Assembly: GCF_003382275.1 (NCBI RefSeq)
Contig: NZ_QTJX01000001.1
Span: 930,001 to 994,000, forward strand
Source of the DNA: Flagellimonas nanhaiensis
GTDB lineage: Bacteria > Bacteroidota > Bacteroidia > Flavobacteriales > Flavobacteriaceae
Reading direction: 5' to 3'
Length of the DNA stretch: 64,000 bases
Shown: positions 8,322 to 17,774 of the stretch, piece by piece
Position numbering within the stretch: position 1 is the stretch's first letter
Layout of the letters: the number at the start of each line of letters is the position of its first letter
Program-made: the position numbers and the translations under genes
Notes under the pieces: model-generated
Told to the model about the DNA's origin: nothing
The model's database searches: none
What the model saw: only the letters and a program-made list of their open reading frames with translations

Positions 8322-9248
8322 CTATAAGGATTTTAAGTGCTTAACCATTTTCATTCTTGTGGCTTCATCAGGAATTTTGCCCAAACCAGCCTTCATATTA
8401 TCTATCATGTGATGAGGCTTAGAAGTGCCTGGAATTGCGCAGGTAACGGCAGGATTGGATAGGATAAACTTCAGAAAATACTGTCCCCAACTATTAATAT
8501 CCCATTCTTTTGTCCAATCTGGCAACTCTTTCCCTCTTACCTTTCTAAACAAAGAGCCGCCGGCATAAGGTTGATTGATGATGGTGGCCACGCCATATTT
8601 TTTTGCTGTGTCAAAAAGTGATTTTTCGGCATGTCTGGAAAGAATGGAATAGTTGAATTGAACAAAATCCGGTCTTTCAGATTTGATGATGGCTTCCAGC
8701 GATGCATGCGAAGAATCCACATAGTGGGTAATGCCCCAATAACGGATTTTTCCTTGCTCTTTCCATTGTTTTAGTGTTTTTACATGGGTATTCCAATCTA
8801 CCAAGTTGTGGATTTGTATTAGATCCATGGTTGAACGTCCCATTTTTTTCATGGAAGCTTCCATTTGGGCTACCCCAGACCTTTGTCCAGATGTCCAAAC
8901 CTTTGTGGCATAGAACAACTGGTCCTTGAAATTCAATTCTGAGGTGAGGTCACCAACAACTTTTTCTGATGAACCATACATGGGGGAGGAGTCAATGACG
9001 GCACCTCCAAAACGATGTAATTCTTTTAAAACCTGACTCAGTATTTTTCGTTGTTCTGAAGAACTACCTACATCAAATGTCTGCCAGGTACCCAATCCTA
9101 CGGCGGGCAAAGATTCTCCCGAAGATGGTATCGGTCTGGTCAGTACTTTGGAATCAAACATAAGAGTATCCACGGTCCTGAAAGACAAACCGATTCCGGC
9201 CAAAACGGACAATTTTAATATTTCTCTACGATTGTATATCACTTTCAT
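8322..9248 (-). CDS. Tat-exported aldo/keto reductase family protein
   Basis: NAD(P)H-dependent oxidoreductase of the aldo/keto reductase superfamily (308 residues). The N-terminus NRREILKLSVLAGIGLSF has twin arginines plus a hydrophobic core, so export by the Tat pathway is likely. The catalytic tetrad is visible: Asp and Tyr in VIDSSPMYGSSEKVVG, Lys in FYATKVW and His in IQIHNLVDW. A C-terminal AIPGTSKPHHMIDNM segment is a typical cofactor-binding region. Its start overlaps the end of the upstream carrier gene by 23 bp, so they are cotranscribed. The substrate is unknown. Confidence 0.88.
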   Translation of the reverse strand: MKVIYNRREILKLSVLAGIGLSFRTVDTLMFDSKVLTRPIPSSGESLPAVGLGTWQTFDVGSSSEQRKILSQVLKELHRFGGAVIDSSPMYGSSEKVVGDLTSELNFKDQLFYATKVWTSGQRSGVAQMEASMKKMGRSTMDLIQIHNLVDWNTHVKTLKQWKEQGKIRYWGITHYVDSSHASLEAIIKSERPDFVQFNYSILSRHAEKSLFDTAKKYGVATIINQPYAGGSLFRKVRGKELPDWTKEWDINSWGQYFLKFILSNPAVTCAIPGTSKPHHMIDNMKAGLGKIPDEATRMKMVKHLKSL

Positions 9249-10545
9249 GGCTTGGTGTATTTAAAGTTAATCTTTTCTCTCTTTTCTGCTGAAGTCTACC
9301 AAGACGAAATCCGGTAAACCCCCATGCAAATGCCACAGGAACTGCCAAAAAGGCAATTGTGCCCAATCCAGAACCCAATGCCAATAGCCCTGCAAAAATC
9401 CACCCAACTAGAGCATCACCGCCCCTATATATGGCTGTATCAATAAAATTCTTGGCTTTGTATTTCTCTTTATGGGAGGTTACGGTGAACAGTATTTCCC
9501 TTCCGGGACGAAGTAGCATGAAGTTTCCAGCCCTATGGATGACCATGAGAATTGCAACAAAACCCAAGGAAGGATTTAACCCCAAAACAATCAATCCCAT
9601 TCCTATGCAAAAAGGGATAGAGGCCAATACCATGGAAAGCCCAATTTTACGGATGATTCCAGCAGTCAGAAAAAATTGGCCCAAAACTGCGATGGTATTC
9701 ACGGAAAAGTCAATGTTTGAAAAATAAGCGATTCGGTCCGAAGAATCTTTCAACGTGCTTTCCACAATATGGGCCTGTTCAAAATAAAGTACCGTGGAAA
9801 TGGCGGTGTAGCATAGAATAAAAGCTACAATGCCCAAAAGGTAAGGGGATTTTGCCATGTCCCGTATCCCTTCGAGCAAGTCGGCCATCTTTACTTTGGA
9901 TTCACTCCGATTTTTTTTGAAACGGTCTTTTTCAGGAATCAATCTTAAGATTGTAACAATGCAACCTAGCGCTATCAACAGGAACAAGACTGCTGTCAAT
10001 AACAGTGGGCCTATGGATTGGGATGAACTCAGGTATTTGGCAATAAAAGGACCCGTAATGGCCCCCAAACTCCCTCCAGAAGCTATTATGCCAAAATAAC
10101 GCTTGGCGGATTTTCCTGAAAAAATATCGGCCATAAAACTCCAAAACAAAGACACTACAAACAGGTTGAACACGCTTAACCAAATGAAGAAAGTTATGGC
10201 CCAGATTCGGGTAATTCCAAAAACGATAAAGAGGAAATAGAAAAGTAAAATGGTCCCTACAAAAAAGGAATAAGAATAGAGCAGTACCTTTTTTATCGGT
10301 CTTTTTGACACCAAGAAACCAAATAATGGAACTACACATAACATGGCAACAAAAGTTCCTGTAAAGAGCCATTGCATATTTACGGCCCCATTAACTATAC
10401 CCATTTCATCCCTTACAGGTCTAAGAATAAAGTACGAGCACAACAGACTAAAGAAATAGATGCAGGAACAGATTACAATTTTGAGCTGTTCTTTGTTCTG
10501 TTGCCCGATTTGATGAAGTAGTCTAACCTTGAAGAGATTGCGCAT
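9226..10545 (-). CDS. MFS-like carrier related to NTP/NDP (ATP/ADP) transporters
   Basis: Integral membrane carrier of 439 residues with about 12 hydrophobic segments. The early motif SYFILRPVRDEMGIVNG is characteristic of bacterial relatives of the Npt/TLC nucleotide carrier group, and the GIIASGGSLGAITGPFIA segment matches the same group. Free-living Bacteroidota carry such genes without known substrate, so nucleotide exchange should not be assumed. It overlaps the aldo/keto reductase gene by 23 bp and follows the AraC-type regulator gene after 89 bp that contain two adjacent palindromes. Confidence 0.72.
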   Translation of the reverse strand: MRNLFKVRLLHQIGQQNKEQLKIVICSCIYFFSLLCSYFILRPVRDEMGIVNGAVNMQWLFTGTFVAMLCVVPLFGFLVSKRPIKKVLLYSYSFFVGTILLFYFLFIVFGITRIWAITFFIWLSVFNLFVVSLFWSFMADIFSGKSAKRYFGIIASGGSLGAITGPFIAKYLSSSQSIGPLLLTAVLFLLIALGCIVTILRLIPEKDRFKKNRSESKVKMADLLEGIRDMAKSPYLLGIVAFILCYTAISTVLYFEQAHIVESTLKDSSDRIAYFSNIDFSVNTIAVLGQFFLTAGIIRKIGLSMVLASIPFCIGMGLIVLGLNPSLGFVAILMVIHRAGNFMLLRPGREILFTVTSHKEKYKAKNFIDTAIYRGGDALVGWIFAGLLALGSGLGTIAFLAVPVAFAWGFTGFRLGRLQQKREKRLTLNTPSHESDIQS

Positions 10546-10556
10546 AAGAGCCCCTT

Positions 10557-10586
10557 TTTAGAGCTCTAAAGTTGAATGTTCAACTT
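10557..10586. promoter_or_regulatory. Two abutting palindromes upstream of the carrier gene
   Basis: TTTAGAGCTCTAAA (10557-10570) is a perfect 14-bp palindrome. AAGTTGAA-TG-TTCAACTT (10569-10586) is a perfect 8-bp inverted repeat with a 2-bp spacer. They share 2 bp and lie 12-41 bp before the carrier ATG, a fitting place for an operator or an mRNA hairpin. Confidence 0.45.
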
Positions 10587-10634
10587 CCAAATACCTTTTT
10601 AATTAATAAATAGGTATGAGGGATTTATAAAAAA

Positions 10635-11681
10635 CTAAACGGTTTTGTTCTTTTTCTGAAATCTGGTCGGTGTGGTTCCAGTAGTTTTTTTGAAGGCGAT
10701 ATTAAAAGAAGATAGAGTGTTGAAACCACAATCATAGGCAATACTCGCAATGGTATTATTCGTAAAATCTGGATGTACCAATCTTTTCTTGATTTCCTCT
10801 ACGCGATAACCATTTAGAAAATCGGGAAAGCTCTTGCCAATTTGATTATTTACCGTGTGGGATACTAGATAGAGTGGTAGTCTAAGCTCATGGGCAACTT
10901 TTCCCAAAGTACAATTTGGGTCCAGGTACATTTTTTTTGAAACCATCAACACTTCCAACTGATTGGCTATTTCCGAAAGTTCACCCTCTGTAAGTCGGAT
11001 GTTCTGGGATTTGGTCCCTTTATTCGGTTTAATTATCGTAGGATTCTTAAACAAAAGAAAAGCCAGAAAATAAATGAAAGGAAGGTAAATGATTGGTCCT
11101 AACAAATATGGAGTAAGGCCCAGCATATAGTTTGAAAAGTATAAAAACTGCAAAACCGCCGTACCTACAATCAATGCAATAATCCACATGAAGGCAGTTC
11201 TGGACAGAACTTTATGGTTTCCATTGAAGGAATATATCATCAATATTCCTAAACTCAATAAACTATAAACAAGTTGATGGGTCAATAAGGAAGTATACCC
11301 ACCAGCATACCAAAATTCATCCAACGAAAACGACTTAAAACCTACCAACAAGATGAGGGCCGGTAGAAAATGGAACAAGTTCCAGTTGGACCACCTCTTT
11401 TCGAACAAAAAATGCCAAGCATAAAGAAATAGGGCGGGACCGGATAGGGCATGGGCTGCAAAACCAATATTTATAAACCATAATGGACTTTGATCCAGGT
11501 AAACCCAAAGAATTGACTTTGTCAAACGAACCGTAATCGAAATAAAGAAAATGAAAAGAAGTAGGTTTCTAAAATCTCTTTTTCGTTCAAAAATGGAATA
11601 CAAAGCCATCCAAAGACTCTGTGTGGCACCCACTCCCGCAAGGAACAATTCCAGTTCCCGATTTAAGCTCGCTGTCCGCAT
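10635..11681 (-). CDS. AraC-family regulator with membrane-embedded N-terminal domain
   Basis: The 348-residue protein combines about seven transmembrane segments (residues 8-215) with a C-terminal AraC-type DNA-binding domain (about 245-343). Both helix-turn-helix units are visible: LGKVAHELRLPLYLVSHTVN and the second with IASIAYDCGFNTLSSFNIAF. Membrane-bound AraC regulators of this design are common in Bacteroidota and presumably sense envelope or external cues. It lies directly upstream of the carrier and aldo/keto reductase genes on the same strand and is divergent from lpdA, so those are its likeliest targets. Confidence 0.88.
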   Translation of the reverse strand: MRTASLNRELELFLAGVGATQSLWMALYSIFERKRDFRNLLLFIFFISITVRLTKSILWVYLDQSPLWFINIGFAAHALSGPALFLYAWHFLFEKRWSNWNLFHFLPALILLVGFKSFSLDEFWYAGGYTSLLTHQLVYSLLSLGILMIYSFNGNHKVLSRTAFMWIIALIVGTAVLQFLYFSNYMLGLTPYLLGPIIYLPFIYFLAFLLFKNPTIIKPNKGTKSQNIRLTEGELSEIANQLEVLMVSKKMYLDPNCTLGKVAHELRLPLYLVSHTVNNQIGKSFPDFLNGYRVEEIKKRLVHPDFTNNTIASIAYDCGFNTLSSFNIAFKKTTGTTPTRFQKKNKTV

Positions 11682-11813
11682 AGGTTAAATATAAACAGAA
11701 TTCACCCATACTTTTTCGTAAGGATATGTTAAGTATCGGCCATGGTGTATCGGATAAACATTGTTATTTTTGTGGTCGATAATCGAACAAATAATTATCT
11801 CTAAGCATTTACT

Positions 11814-13220
11814 ATGAATCAATATGATGTGGCCGTTATTGGCTCTGGACCTGGAGGCTATGTAGCGGCAATCCGATGTGCCCAATTGGGAATGAAAACA
11901 GCAATTATTGAAAAATATGCCACTTTGGGGGGCACCTGTCTTAATGTGGGTTGTATTCCTTCCAAGGCCATGTTGGATTCTTCTCATCATTATGAAGATG
12001 CCATAAAGCATTTTGAAGAGCACGGTATTGAGATTCCTGGTGAGGTCAAGGTGAACCTAAAGCAAATGGTGGCCCGCAAGCAGGGTGTGGTTGACCAGAC
12101 TACCAAGGGAATCCAATTCTTGATGGACAAAAATAAGATTGATGTGTATCAGGGATTAGGTAGCTTCAAGGATGCGACACATGTTGAAATAGCCAAGCCA
12201 GATGGTAAAAAAGAGACCATTGAAGCAAAGAATATCATAATTGCTACTGGGTCTAAACCTTCCAACTTACCGTTCATAGAATTGGATAAGGAACGAATTA
12301 TTACCTCTACCGAGGCCTTGGAGCTAAAGGAGGTTCCCAAACACATGATTGTGATAGGCGGTGGTGTAATAGGCCTTGAACTGGGACAGGTATACAAGCG
12401 TCTAGGCGCTGAAGTCACCGTGGTGGAATTTATGGATCGAATCATTCCAGGAATGGACGGAGGACTTTCCAAAGAGTTGACCAGGGTATTGAAAAAACAA
12501 AAAATGAAGTTCAACCTTTCCCACAAGGTGAAGTCCGTTGAGCGTAAAGGAAATGAGGTCATTGTAAAGGCAGATGACAAAAAAGGACAGGAAGTGGTTC
12601 TAAAAGGGGATTACTGTTTGGTTTCTGTAGGAAGAAGACCTTATACCGATGGCCTGAATGCCGAAGCTGCTGGAGTAAAACTGGATGAAAGAGGAAGAGT
12701 AGAGGTGAATGACCATCTTCAGACCAACGTTTCAAACATTTATGCAATCGGGGATGTGGTCCGCGGTGCTATGTTGGCCCACAAGGCTGAAGAGGAAGGA
12801 ACCATGGTGGCCGAAATATTGGCAGGTCAAAAACCGCATATCGATTATAATCTTATTCCAGGCGTAGTTTATACCTGGCCGGAGGTTGCTGCAGTTGGCA
12901 AAACCGAGGAACAACTTAAAGAAGCCGGTATCGAATACAAGGTTGGGCAATTTCCAATGCGTGCCCTCGGACGTGCACGAGCAAGCATGGACATTGATGG
13001 TTTTGTGAAGATTTTGGCGGATAAAAAGACAGACGAGGTTCTAGGTGTCCATATGATTGGAGCCAGATGCGCAGATTTAATCACAGAAGGAGTCACCGCT
13101 ATGGAATTTAGGGCATCAGCAGAGGATATATCCCGAATGAGCCATGCACATCCAACCTATGCCGAGGCGGTTAAAGAGGCTGCTCTTGCTGCTACGGATG
13201 ATAGGCCAATCCATGTGTAA
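11814..13220 (+). CDS. lpdA: Dihydrolipoyl dehydrogenase (E3)
   Basis: Flavoprotein that reoxidises the dihydrolipoyl groups of the 2-oxoacid dehydrogenase and glycine cleavage complexes with NAD. The 468 residues begin with the FAD-binding GSGPGG motif. The redox disulfide is Cys42/Cys47 in GGTCLNVGCIPSKAML. The NAD-binding GGGVIGLELGQVYKRLG segment lies near residue 180 and the C-terminal active-site His-Glu pair is in HAHPTYAEAVKEAA. No E1 or E2 gene is adjacent, as often in Bacteroidota, so it probably serves several complexes. The preceding 132 bp separate it from the divergent AraC gene. Confidence 0.97.
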   Translation: MNQYDVAVIGSGPGGYVAAIRCAQLGMKTAIIEKYATLGGTCLNVGCIPSKAMLDSSHHYEDAIKHFEEHGIEIPGEVKVNLKQMVARKQGVVDQTTKGIQFLMDKNKIDVYQGLGSFKDATHVEIAKPDGKKETIEAKNIIIATGSKPSNLPFIELDKERIITSTEALELKEVPKHMIVIGGGVIGLELGQVYKRLGAEVTVVEFMDRIIPGMDGGLSKELTRVLKKQKMKFNLSHKVKSVERKGNEVIVKADDKKGQEVVLKGDYCLVSVGRRPYTDGLNAEAAGVKLDERGRVEVNDHLQTNVSNIYAIGDVVRGAMLAHKAEEEGTMVAEILAGQKPHIDYNLIPGVVYTWPEVAAVGKTEEQLKEAGIEYKVGQFPMRALGRARASMDIDGFVKILADKKTDEVLGVHMIGARCADLITEGVTAMEFRASAEDISRMSHAHPTYAEAVKEAALAATDDRPIHV

Positions 13221-13275
13221 CGGACCAGAAACAGGACTTTTTTCGAGATTGAAATGGGATTTTCCGATTGGGGAA

Positions 13276-14472
13276 TTAACCACGTACTACCTGCACAATT
13301 CGTTGCAAGAATAAACGAACCTTAGGTGCAATTTCCTTATAGATGGGAACCAAAGACTTTTGCAGTCCTATAGCCTGTACCTTGGCTATTTGGAAAACTT
13401 GGTCAATCTGAAGCTTGATATCAGCCTCATATTTTTCATATTGAAGCGATAAGTAGGTGCAAAGTACCATAAACACAATTGCTCCTGAAATTGCCAAGCC
13501 GGGGCTCAATTCATGGTGGAAGAACTTGTATAGACCCAATCCCGTGAAACTTCCGTAAAGAATCACAAAATGAATAACATAAATGGTCAACGTATTTGAC
13601 CCAATCTTCAATATGGTCTTGTGGGTCAAAAGACTTCTAAAAACCATGAATATGGCAAAAACTAGGAATACATCACCCAATCTAATAAAGAGATAGTTGT
13701 TGCTTTGAATCATTTTGAACAATTCAATCCCAGTCACCGCATACATGTCAAGAAAGAATGCGGATGATTTGAAAATCAAAGCATAGCCCAAGACAACTGC
13801 CGAGCCTATGGCAATAGCGTATAGATATTTATAGTTCTTAAAACGGGTAAATAACATGGCCAATGCTCCACCTATGGTTGCATAGCCCAACCATGGAAAA
13901 ATGGTGAAGACGGAACCATTTGCTTTGGTAAAATAATTGGAGATTCCCTCTGGAAGGAAACCATAGGTAAACTGCTTATAAATGGGCTCAAAAGAGAAGA
14001 GCAAGAGGGTGATTCCGACCAAGATCAAAGGAAAAACAAACTTTTTCCTATTGGTGGAGATTAAATAAACACCGATAATACAAAGGATGGAAAGCCCAAT
14101 GCAGTGAAGCACATCCACCAAATAAAACCCGCCGTAAATATGACCTTTTAGAAGCCCAAAAAAATTGAGTCGCAATAAGTAACCAATCAGTATTAATTGT
14201 AATCCCCGTCGTATTCCTTTTTTAACCCTAGGATTGTCGAATCCTTTTTGTGGAACCCGCACCAGAAGAAAGGTGAATATGAACCCTGACACTGTAAAGA
14301 AAACGGGCGCCGTGATGCCTCTAAAATACAACCAGGTTGTGAACACGGAGTCTTGCGAATCCCTGAAAACCGGGTCCAAAAGCCCATCTATAAAATGTCC
14401 TTGGAGCATCATAAGAATGGCCCATGCTCGCATGGCATCAATAAAAAACAACCTTGTGGATTTGGCGCTCAT
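13276..14472 (-). CDS. HGSNAT-like membrane acyltransferase (DUF1624 type)
   Basis: Polytopic membrane protein with about 10-11 hydrophobic segments. The N-terminal signature RLFFIDAMRAWAILMMLQGH resembles the heparan-alpha-glucosaminide N-acetyltransferase catalytic domain, in which the conserved His accepts the acetyl group across the membrane; the later FYLVDVLHCIGLSIL segment fits too. I chose the ATG at 14472 (398 residues, MSAKSTRLFFIDAMRAW); an upstream in-frame ATG adds 27 residues without family resemblance. It converges with lpdA and diverges from the FMN reductase gene. The acceptor sugar or lipid is unknown. Confidence 0.72.
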   Translation of the reverse strand: MSAKSTRLFFIDAMRAWAILMMLQGHFIDGLLDPVFRDSQDSVFTTWLYFRGITAPVFFTVSGFIFTFLLVRVPQKGFDNPRVKKGIRRGLQLILIGYLLRLNFFGLLKGHIYGGFYLVDVLHCIGLSILCIIGVYLISTNRKKFVFPLILVGITLLLFSFEPIYKQFTYGFLPEGISNYFTKANGSVFTIFPWLGYATIGGALAMLFTRFKNYKYLYAIAIGSAVVLGYALIFKSSAFFLDMYAVTGIELFKMIQSNNYLFIRLGDVFLVFAIFMVFRSLLTHKTILKIGSNTLTIYVIHFVILYGSFTGLGLYKFFHHELSPGLAISGAIVFMVLCTYLSLQYEKYEADIKLQIDQVFQIAKVQAIGLQKSLVPIYKEIAPKVRLFLQRIVQVVRG

Positions 14473-14602
14473 AAGGGTGAATATTATCCTATATACTTGT
14501 TTAACAGCATGTTTGGATGTCACTGTGGGCAAAAATATGCAAAATACTCGCATCTAAGCGCCAATTGAGGTATTTTAGCGAAACAATCAAAGTTTTTTCA
14601 AT

Positions 14603-15136
14603 ATGGCTGCAATTTTGGCATTTGCTGGGAGTAATTCTTCCACTTCCATAAATTATAAACTGGTACAACATACAGCTTCTTTGGTAGAGGGACATGATAT
14701 CCGTTTGTTGAACTTGGCTGGGTATCCGTTCCCAATGTACAGTGAAGATGATGAGAGGGAAAAAGGATTTTCCAATTCTTTAGTAGAGTTAAAAAATGAT
14801 ATAGGCAGGGCCAACGCGCTAATAATTTCTGTGAACGAGCATAATGGAAATCCCTCAGCATATTTCAAGAATTTGTTGGATTGGTTGTCCAGATTGGAAC
14901 GAAAATTTTTAGAAGACACAAAAGTTTTGCTCATGGCCACATCGCCTGGTAAACGTGGAGCTATAGGTTCGCTGGAGGTTATTGAAAACATGTTGCCAAG
15001 ATTTGGAGCTGAAATTGTGGCGATCTTTTCGTTGCCATCGTTCCATGAAAATTATGATGGAAAAACCATAGTGAACCAAGAACTGAAGGAAAAACATGCG
15101 GCTGCTTTGGCCACTTTTTTAAAGTCTTTAAACTAG
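14603..15136 (+). CDS. NAD(P)H-dependent FMN reductase family protein
   Basis: Flavodoxin-fold oxidoreductase of 177 residues. The N-terminal FMN phosphate loop reads FAGSNSSTSINYKL; the segment IISVNEHNGNPSAYFKNLLDW is the typical second FMN-binding loop; the TSPGKRGAIGSLEVIENML helix is also diagnostic. Proteins of this family reduce flavins, quinones, chromate or azo dyes; the physiological substrate cannot be told. It is followed 6 bp later by pabB, so it starts the FMN reductase-pabB-tilS-dsbD operon. Confidence 0.9.
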   Translation: MAAILAFAGSNSSTSINYKLVQHTASLVEGHDIRLLNLAGYPFPMYSEDDEREKGFSNSLVELKNDIGRANALIISVNEHNGNPSAYFKNLLDWLSRLERKFLEDTKVLLMATSPGKRGAIGSLEVIENMLPRFGAEIVAIFSLPSFHENYDGKTIVNQELKEKHAAALATFLKSLN

Positions 15137-15142
15137 AACACA

Positions 15143-16444
15143 TTGCGCAAGCATTGTTCATATTCCATTTCCCCGTCTCTAAAAATTAAGGATGCCTTGT
15201 TGGAATGGTCAAAAAGCTGTTCGCATATTGTATGGCTGGACAGTAATAGGCACTCTGATAAATATGGTTCATTTGATGCTGTTTTAGCTATTTCCGAACA
15301 GACCGATAAGTCTTTTAAATCTTTTAAAAACATCGATGAAATTGAGCTTTTTGTCGATGAACAGAAAGATTGGTTGTTCGGATATTTTTCGTATGATTTC
15401 AAGAACTCTCTGGAGAACCTCGATTCCGAAAATTTTGATGGACTAGGTTTTCCGGAAATCAACTTTTTTCAACCTACCAAAGTCATTGTTTTAGATGGGG
15501 ATAAATTAAAATTTTCATATCTGGATGCTTGCGCCGGGGAGATGGAGGACGATTTCTCCAGATTACTTGAAATTGCCGATGAAGATAAAAAGGAAAAAGA
15601 TGATCATGTCCCGGTGAAAATAAAAATGCGAATCCATAAGGATGCCTATTTTGAAAAGACCCAGATTTTTTTGGACCATATTCAGAAAGGTGATATTTAT
15701 GAAGCCAATTTTTGTCAGGAGTTTTATGCCGAAAACACAAACATAGATCCCTTTAGGACCTATAAGAACCTTAATTCGGTTTCAAAACCGCCTTTTGCCA
15801 GCTTTATGAAACTTGGTTCACATTTTCTTATGTGCGCTTCTCCGGAAAGGTACCTAAAGAAAAACGGACAAACATTGATTTCCCAGCCTATAAAGGGTAC
15901 TGCACCCAGAGGGTCTAATGCTGAAAGCGATAAAGCCATAAGCGAGACATTGGCAAAGGACCCAAAGGAAAGAGCCGAAAACATTATGATTACGGACCTT
16001 GTTCGGAATGATCTTTCAAGAAGTGCTCTAAAAGGTAGCGTAAAAGTAGAGGAACTCTGTGAAGTTTATACCTATGAACAAGTGCATCAATTGGTTTCTA
16101 CGGTAACAGCCAAAGTGCCTGAAGGGATGAATCCAGTTCGCCTGATTAAAGAGACTTTTCCCATGGGAAGCATGACAGGTGCTCCAAAAATATCGGCCAT
16201 GAAAATCATAGAAGAACTGGAAGAAACCAAAAGAGGCCTGTACAGCGGAGCAGTAGGCTATTTTTCCCCAAATGGAGATTTTGATTTTAATGTGGTTATC
16301 CGGAGTATTTTATACAATGCTCAAAACAAATATGTGTCATTTTCTGTAGGAAGTGCCATAACAGCCAAATCGGACCCAGAAAAAGAATACGAAGAATGTT
16401 TGCTCAAAGCCAAGGCTATGCGAAGTGTTTTGGAAATGGGCTAA
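15143..16444 (+). CDS. pabB: Aminodeoxychorismate synthase component I
   Basis: Converts chorismate and ammonia to 4-amino-4-deoxychorismate for folate synthesis. The 433-residue protein has the chorismate-binding domain at about 150-430. The motif SQPIKGTAPRG carries the PabB-type Lys rather than the Ala of TrpE (PIAGT), which decides between the two. Other motifs are MITDLVRNDLSRSA, GSMTGAPKISAMKIIEELE and RGLYSGAVGYFSPNGDFDFN. The start is a TTG; the N-terminal region (residues 1-60) resembles homologues, which supports it. The partner amidotransferase is not in the window. Confidence 0.93.
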   Translation: MRKHCSYSISPSLKIKDALLEWSKSCSHIVWLDSNRHSDKYGSFDAVLAISEQTDKSFKSFKNIDEIELFVDEQKDWLFGYFSYDFKNSLENLDSENFDGLGFPEINFFQPTKVIVLDGDKLKFSYLDACAGEMEDDFSRLLEIADEDKKEKDDHVPVKIKMRIHKDAYFEKTQIFLDHIQKGDIYEANFCQEFYAENTNIDPFRTYKNLNSVSKPPFASFMKLGSHFLMCASPERYLKKNGQTLISQPIKGTAPRGSNAESDKAISETLAKDPKERAENIMITDLVRNDLSRSALKGSVKVEELCEVYTYEQVHQLVSTVTAKVPEGMNPVRLIKETFPMGSMTGAPKISAMKIIEELEETKRGLYSGAVGYFSPNGDFDFNVVIRSILYNAQNKYVSFSVGSAITAKSDPEKEYEECLLKAKAMRSVLEMG

Positions 16445-16466
16445 GGTTTATGCTTAATTTTGAAAA

Positions 16467-17774
16467 ATGCTGGAGCATTTCAAAAAACATATCGATGTTT
16501 CCCTGCCCTTTCTCAAGGGTAAACGATTATTGCTCGCTTGCAGTGGGGGAGTGGATAGTGTAGTATTGGCACATCTCTGCACAAAGATGGGATTGAATGT
16601 GACTTTGGCACACTGCAATTTTGGACTGCGTGGAGAGGAAAGCGACGGAGATGAAACCTTTGTGAAGAATTTAGGGAAAGCATTGGGGGTTGAAGTCTGG
16701 AGCAAATCGTTCAACACAAAAGACTATCTGTCCAAGAACAAAGGTTCGGTTCAAATGGCTGCCAGGGATTTAAGGTATCACTGGTTCAAAGAACTGCTTG
16801 AATCTCACAACCTGGATTACATTTTGACGGCACATCACGCAGATGACAGTTTGGAAACTTTTTTGATCAATCTTTCTCGCGGTACAGGAATTGATGGATT
16901 AAGCGGTATTCCAGAGCAGAACGATAGTATTGTGCGGCCATTGCTTGCTTTCTCTCGTGAAGATATTGTAAACTATGCCAATAAACATGGTATTACCTGG
17001 AGAGAAGACAGTAGCAATCAACATAGCAAATATCTTCGTAATAAGATTCGGCTAGAGATTGTTCCCAAGTTAAAACAACTACATCCCACTTTTCTTGAAA
17101 ATTATCGGTTAACACAGGGCCATTTGGGTCAAACCAAGGTGTTGGTCCAAAACCATATCGATGAGATTAGGTCAGGGCTCTTTAAAAGAGAAGGGGATAT
17201 CTACAAAATCAATATTGAAAAGCTGGAAAAGCTCAATCCAATTGAACCTTATCTGTATGAATTATTTCATAATTATGGTTTTACTGAATGGAATGATGTA
17301 AAAGACCTTCTGAATGCGATGAGTGGTAAAGAGGTTGTCTCCAAAACCCATAGGTTGCTAAAGGACAGAGATGTTCTTATCCTCTCAGAAATTAAAGAAC
17401 AAATTGCTGAGAGATTTCTGGTTTTTGAGGATGCCAAGAACATCAGCACTCCAATTTCATTGCAATTTGAGCAGGTAGAAACAGTTGAAAAATCTGATGC
17501 CAATGTGATTTTTTTGGATAAGGAAAAGTTAAACTTTCCGTTACAATTAAGGAAATGGGAAAAAGGCGACTATTTTTATCCATTTGGTATGCTCGGAAAG
17601 AAAAAATTATCGAAGTACTTCAAGGATGAAAAGTTCGATATGATTTCCAAGGAAAAGCAATGGCTAATGTGCTCTAACGACCAAATTGTTTGGGTTGTGG
17701 GCAAAAGGGCAGATGAACGTTTTAAAGTTGATTCGTCAACACAACAAATAGTAAAGGTTACACTGATTTCATGA
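16467..17774 (+). CDS. tilS: tRNA(Ile)-lysidine synthase
   Basis: Essential enzyme that converts C34 of the minor tRNA-Ile anticodon to lysidine, changing both its amino acid and codon identity. The 435-residue protein has the N-type ATP pyrophosphatase loop SGGVDS at 26-31, the DARDLRY-like segment AARDLRYHWFKELL, the LTAHHADDSLETFLINLSRG motif and YLRNKIRLEIVPKL. The C-terminal TilS substrate-binding domain (about 350-435) contains RKWEKGDYFYPFGMLGKKKL. It overlaps dsbD by 4 bp (ATGA). Confidence 0.96.
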   Translation: MLEHFKKHIDVSLPFLKGKRLLLACSGGVDSVVLAHLCTKMGLNVTLAHCNFGLRGEESDGDETFVKNLGKALGVEVWSKSFNTKDYLSKNKGSVQMAARDLRYHWFKELLESHNLDYILTAHHADDSLETFLINLSRGTGIDGLSGIPEQNDSIVRPLLAFSREDIVNYANKHGITWREDSSNQHSKYLRNKIRLEIVPKLKQLHPTFLENYRLTQGHLGQTKVLVQNHIDEIRSGLFKREGDIYKINIEKLEKLNPIEPYLYELFHNYGFTEWNDVKDLLNAMSGKEVVSKTHRLLKDRDVLILSEIKEQIAERFLVFEDAKNISTPISLQFEQVETVEKSDANVIFLDKEKLNFPLQLRKWEKGDYFYPFGMLGKKKLSKYFKDEKFDMISKEKQWLMCSNDQIVWVVGKRADERFKVDSSTQQIVKVTLIS

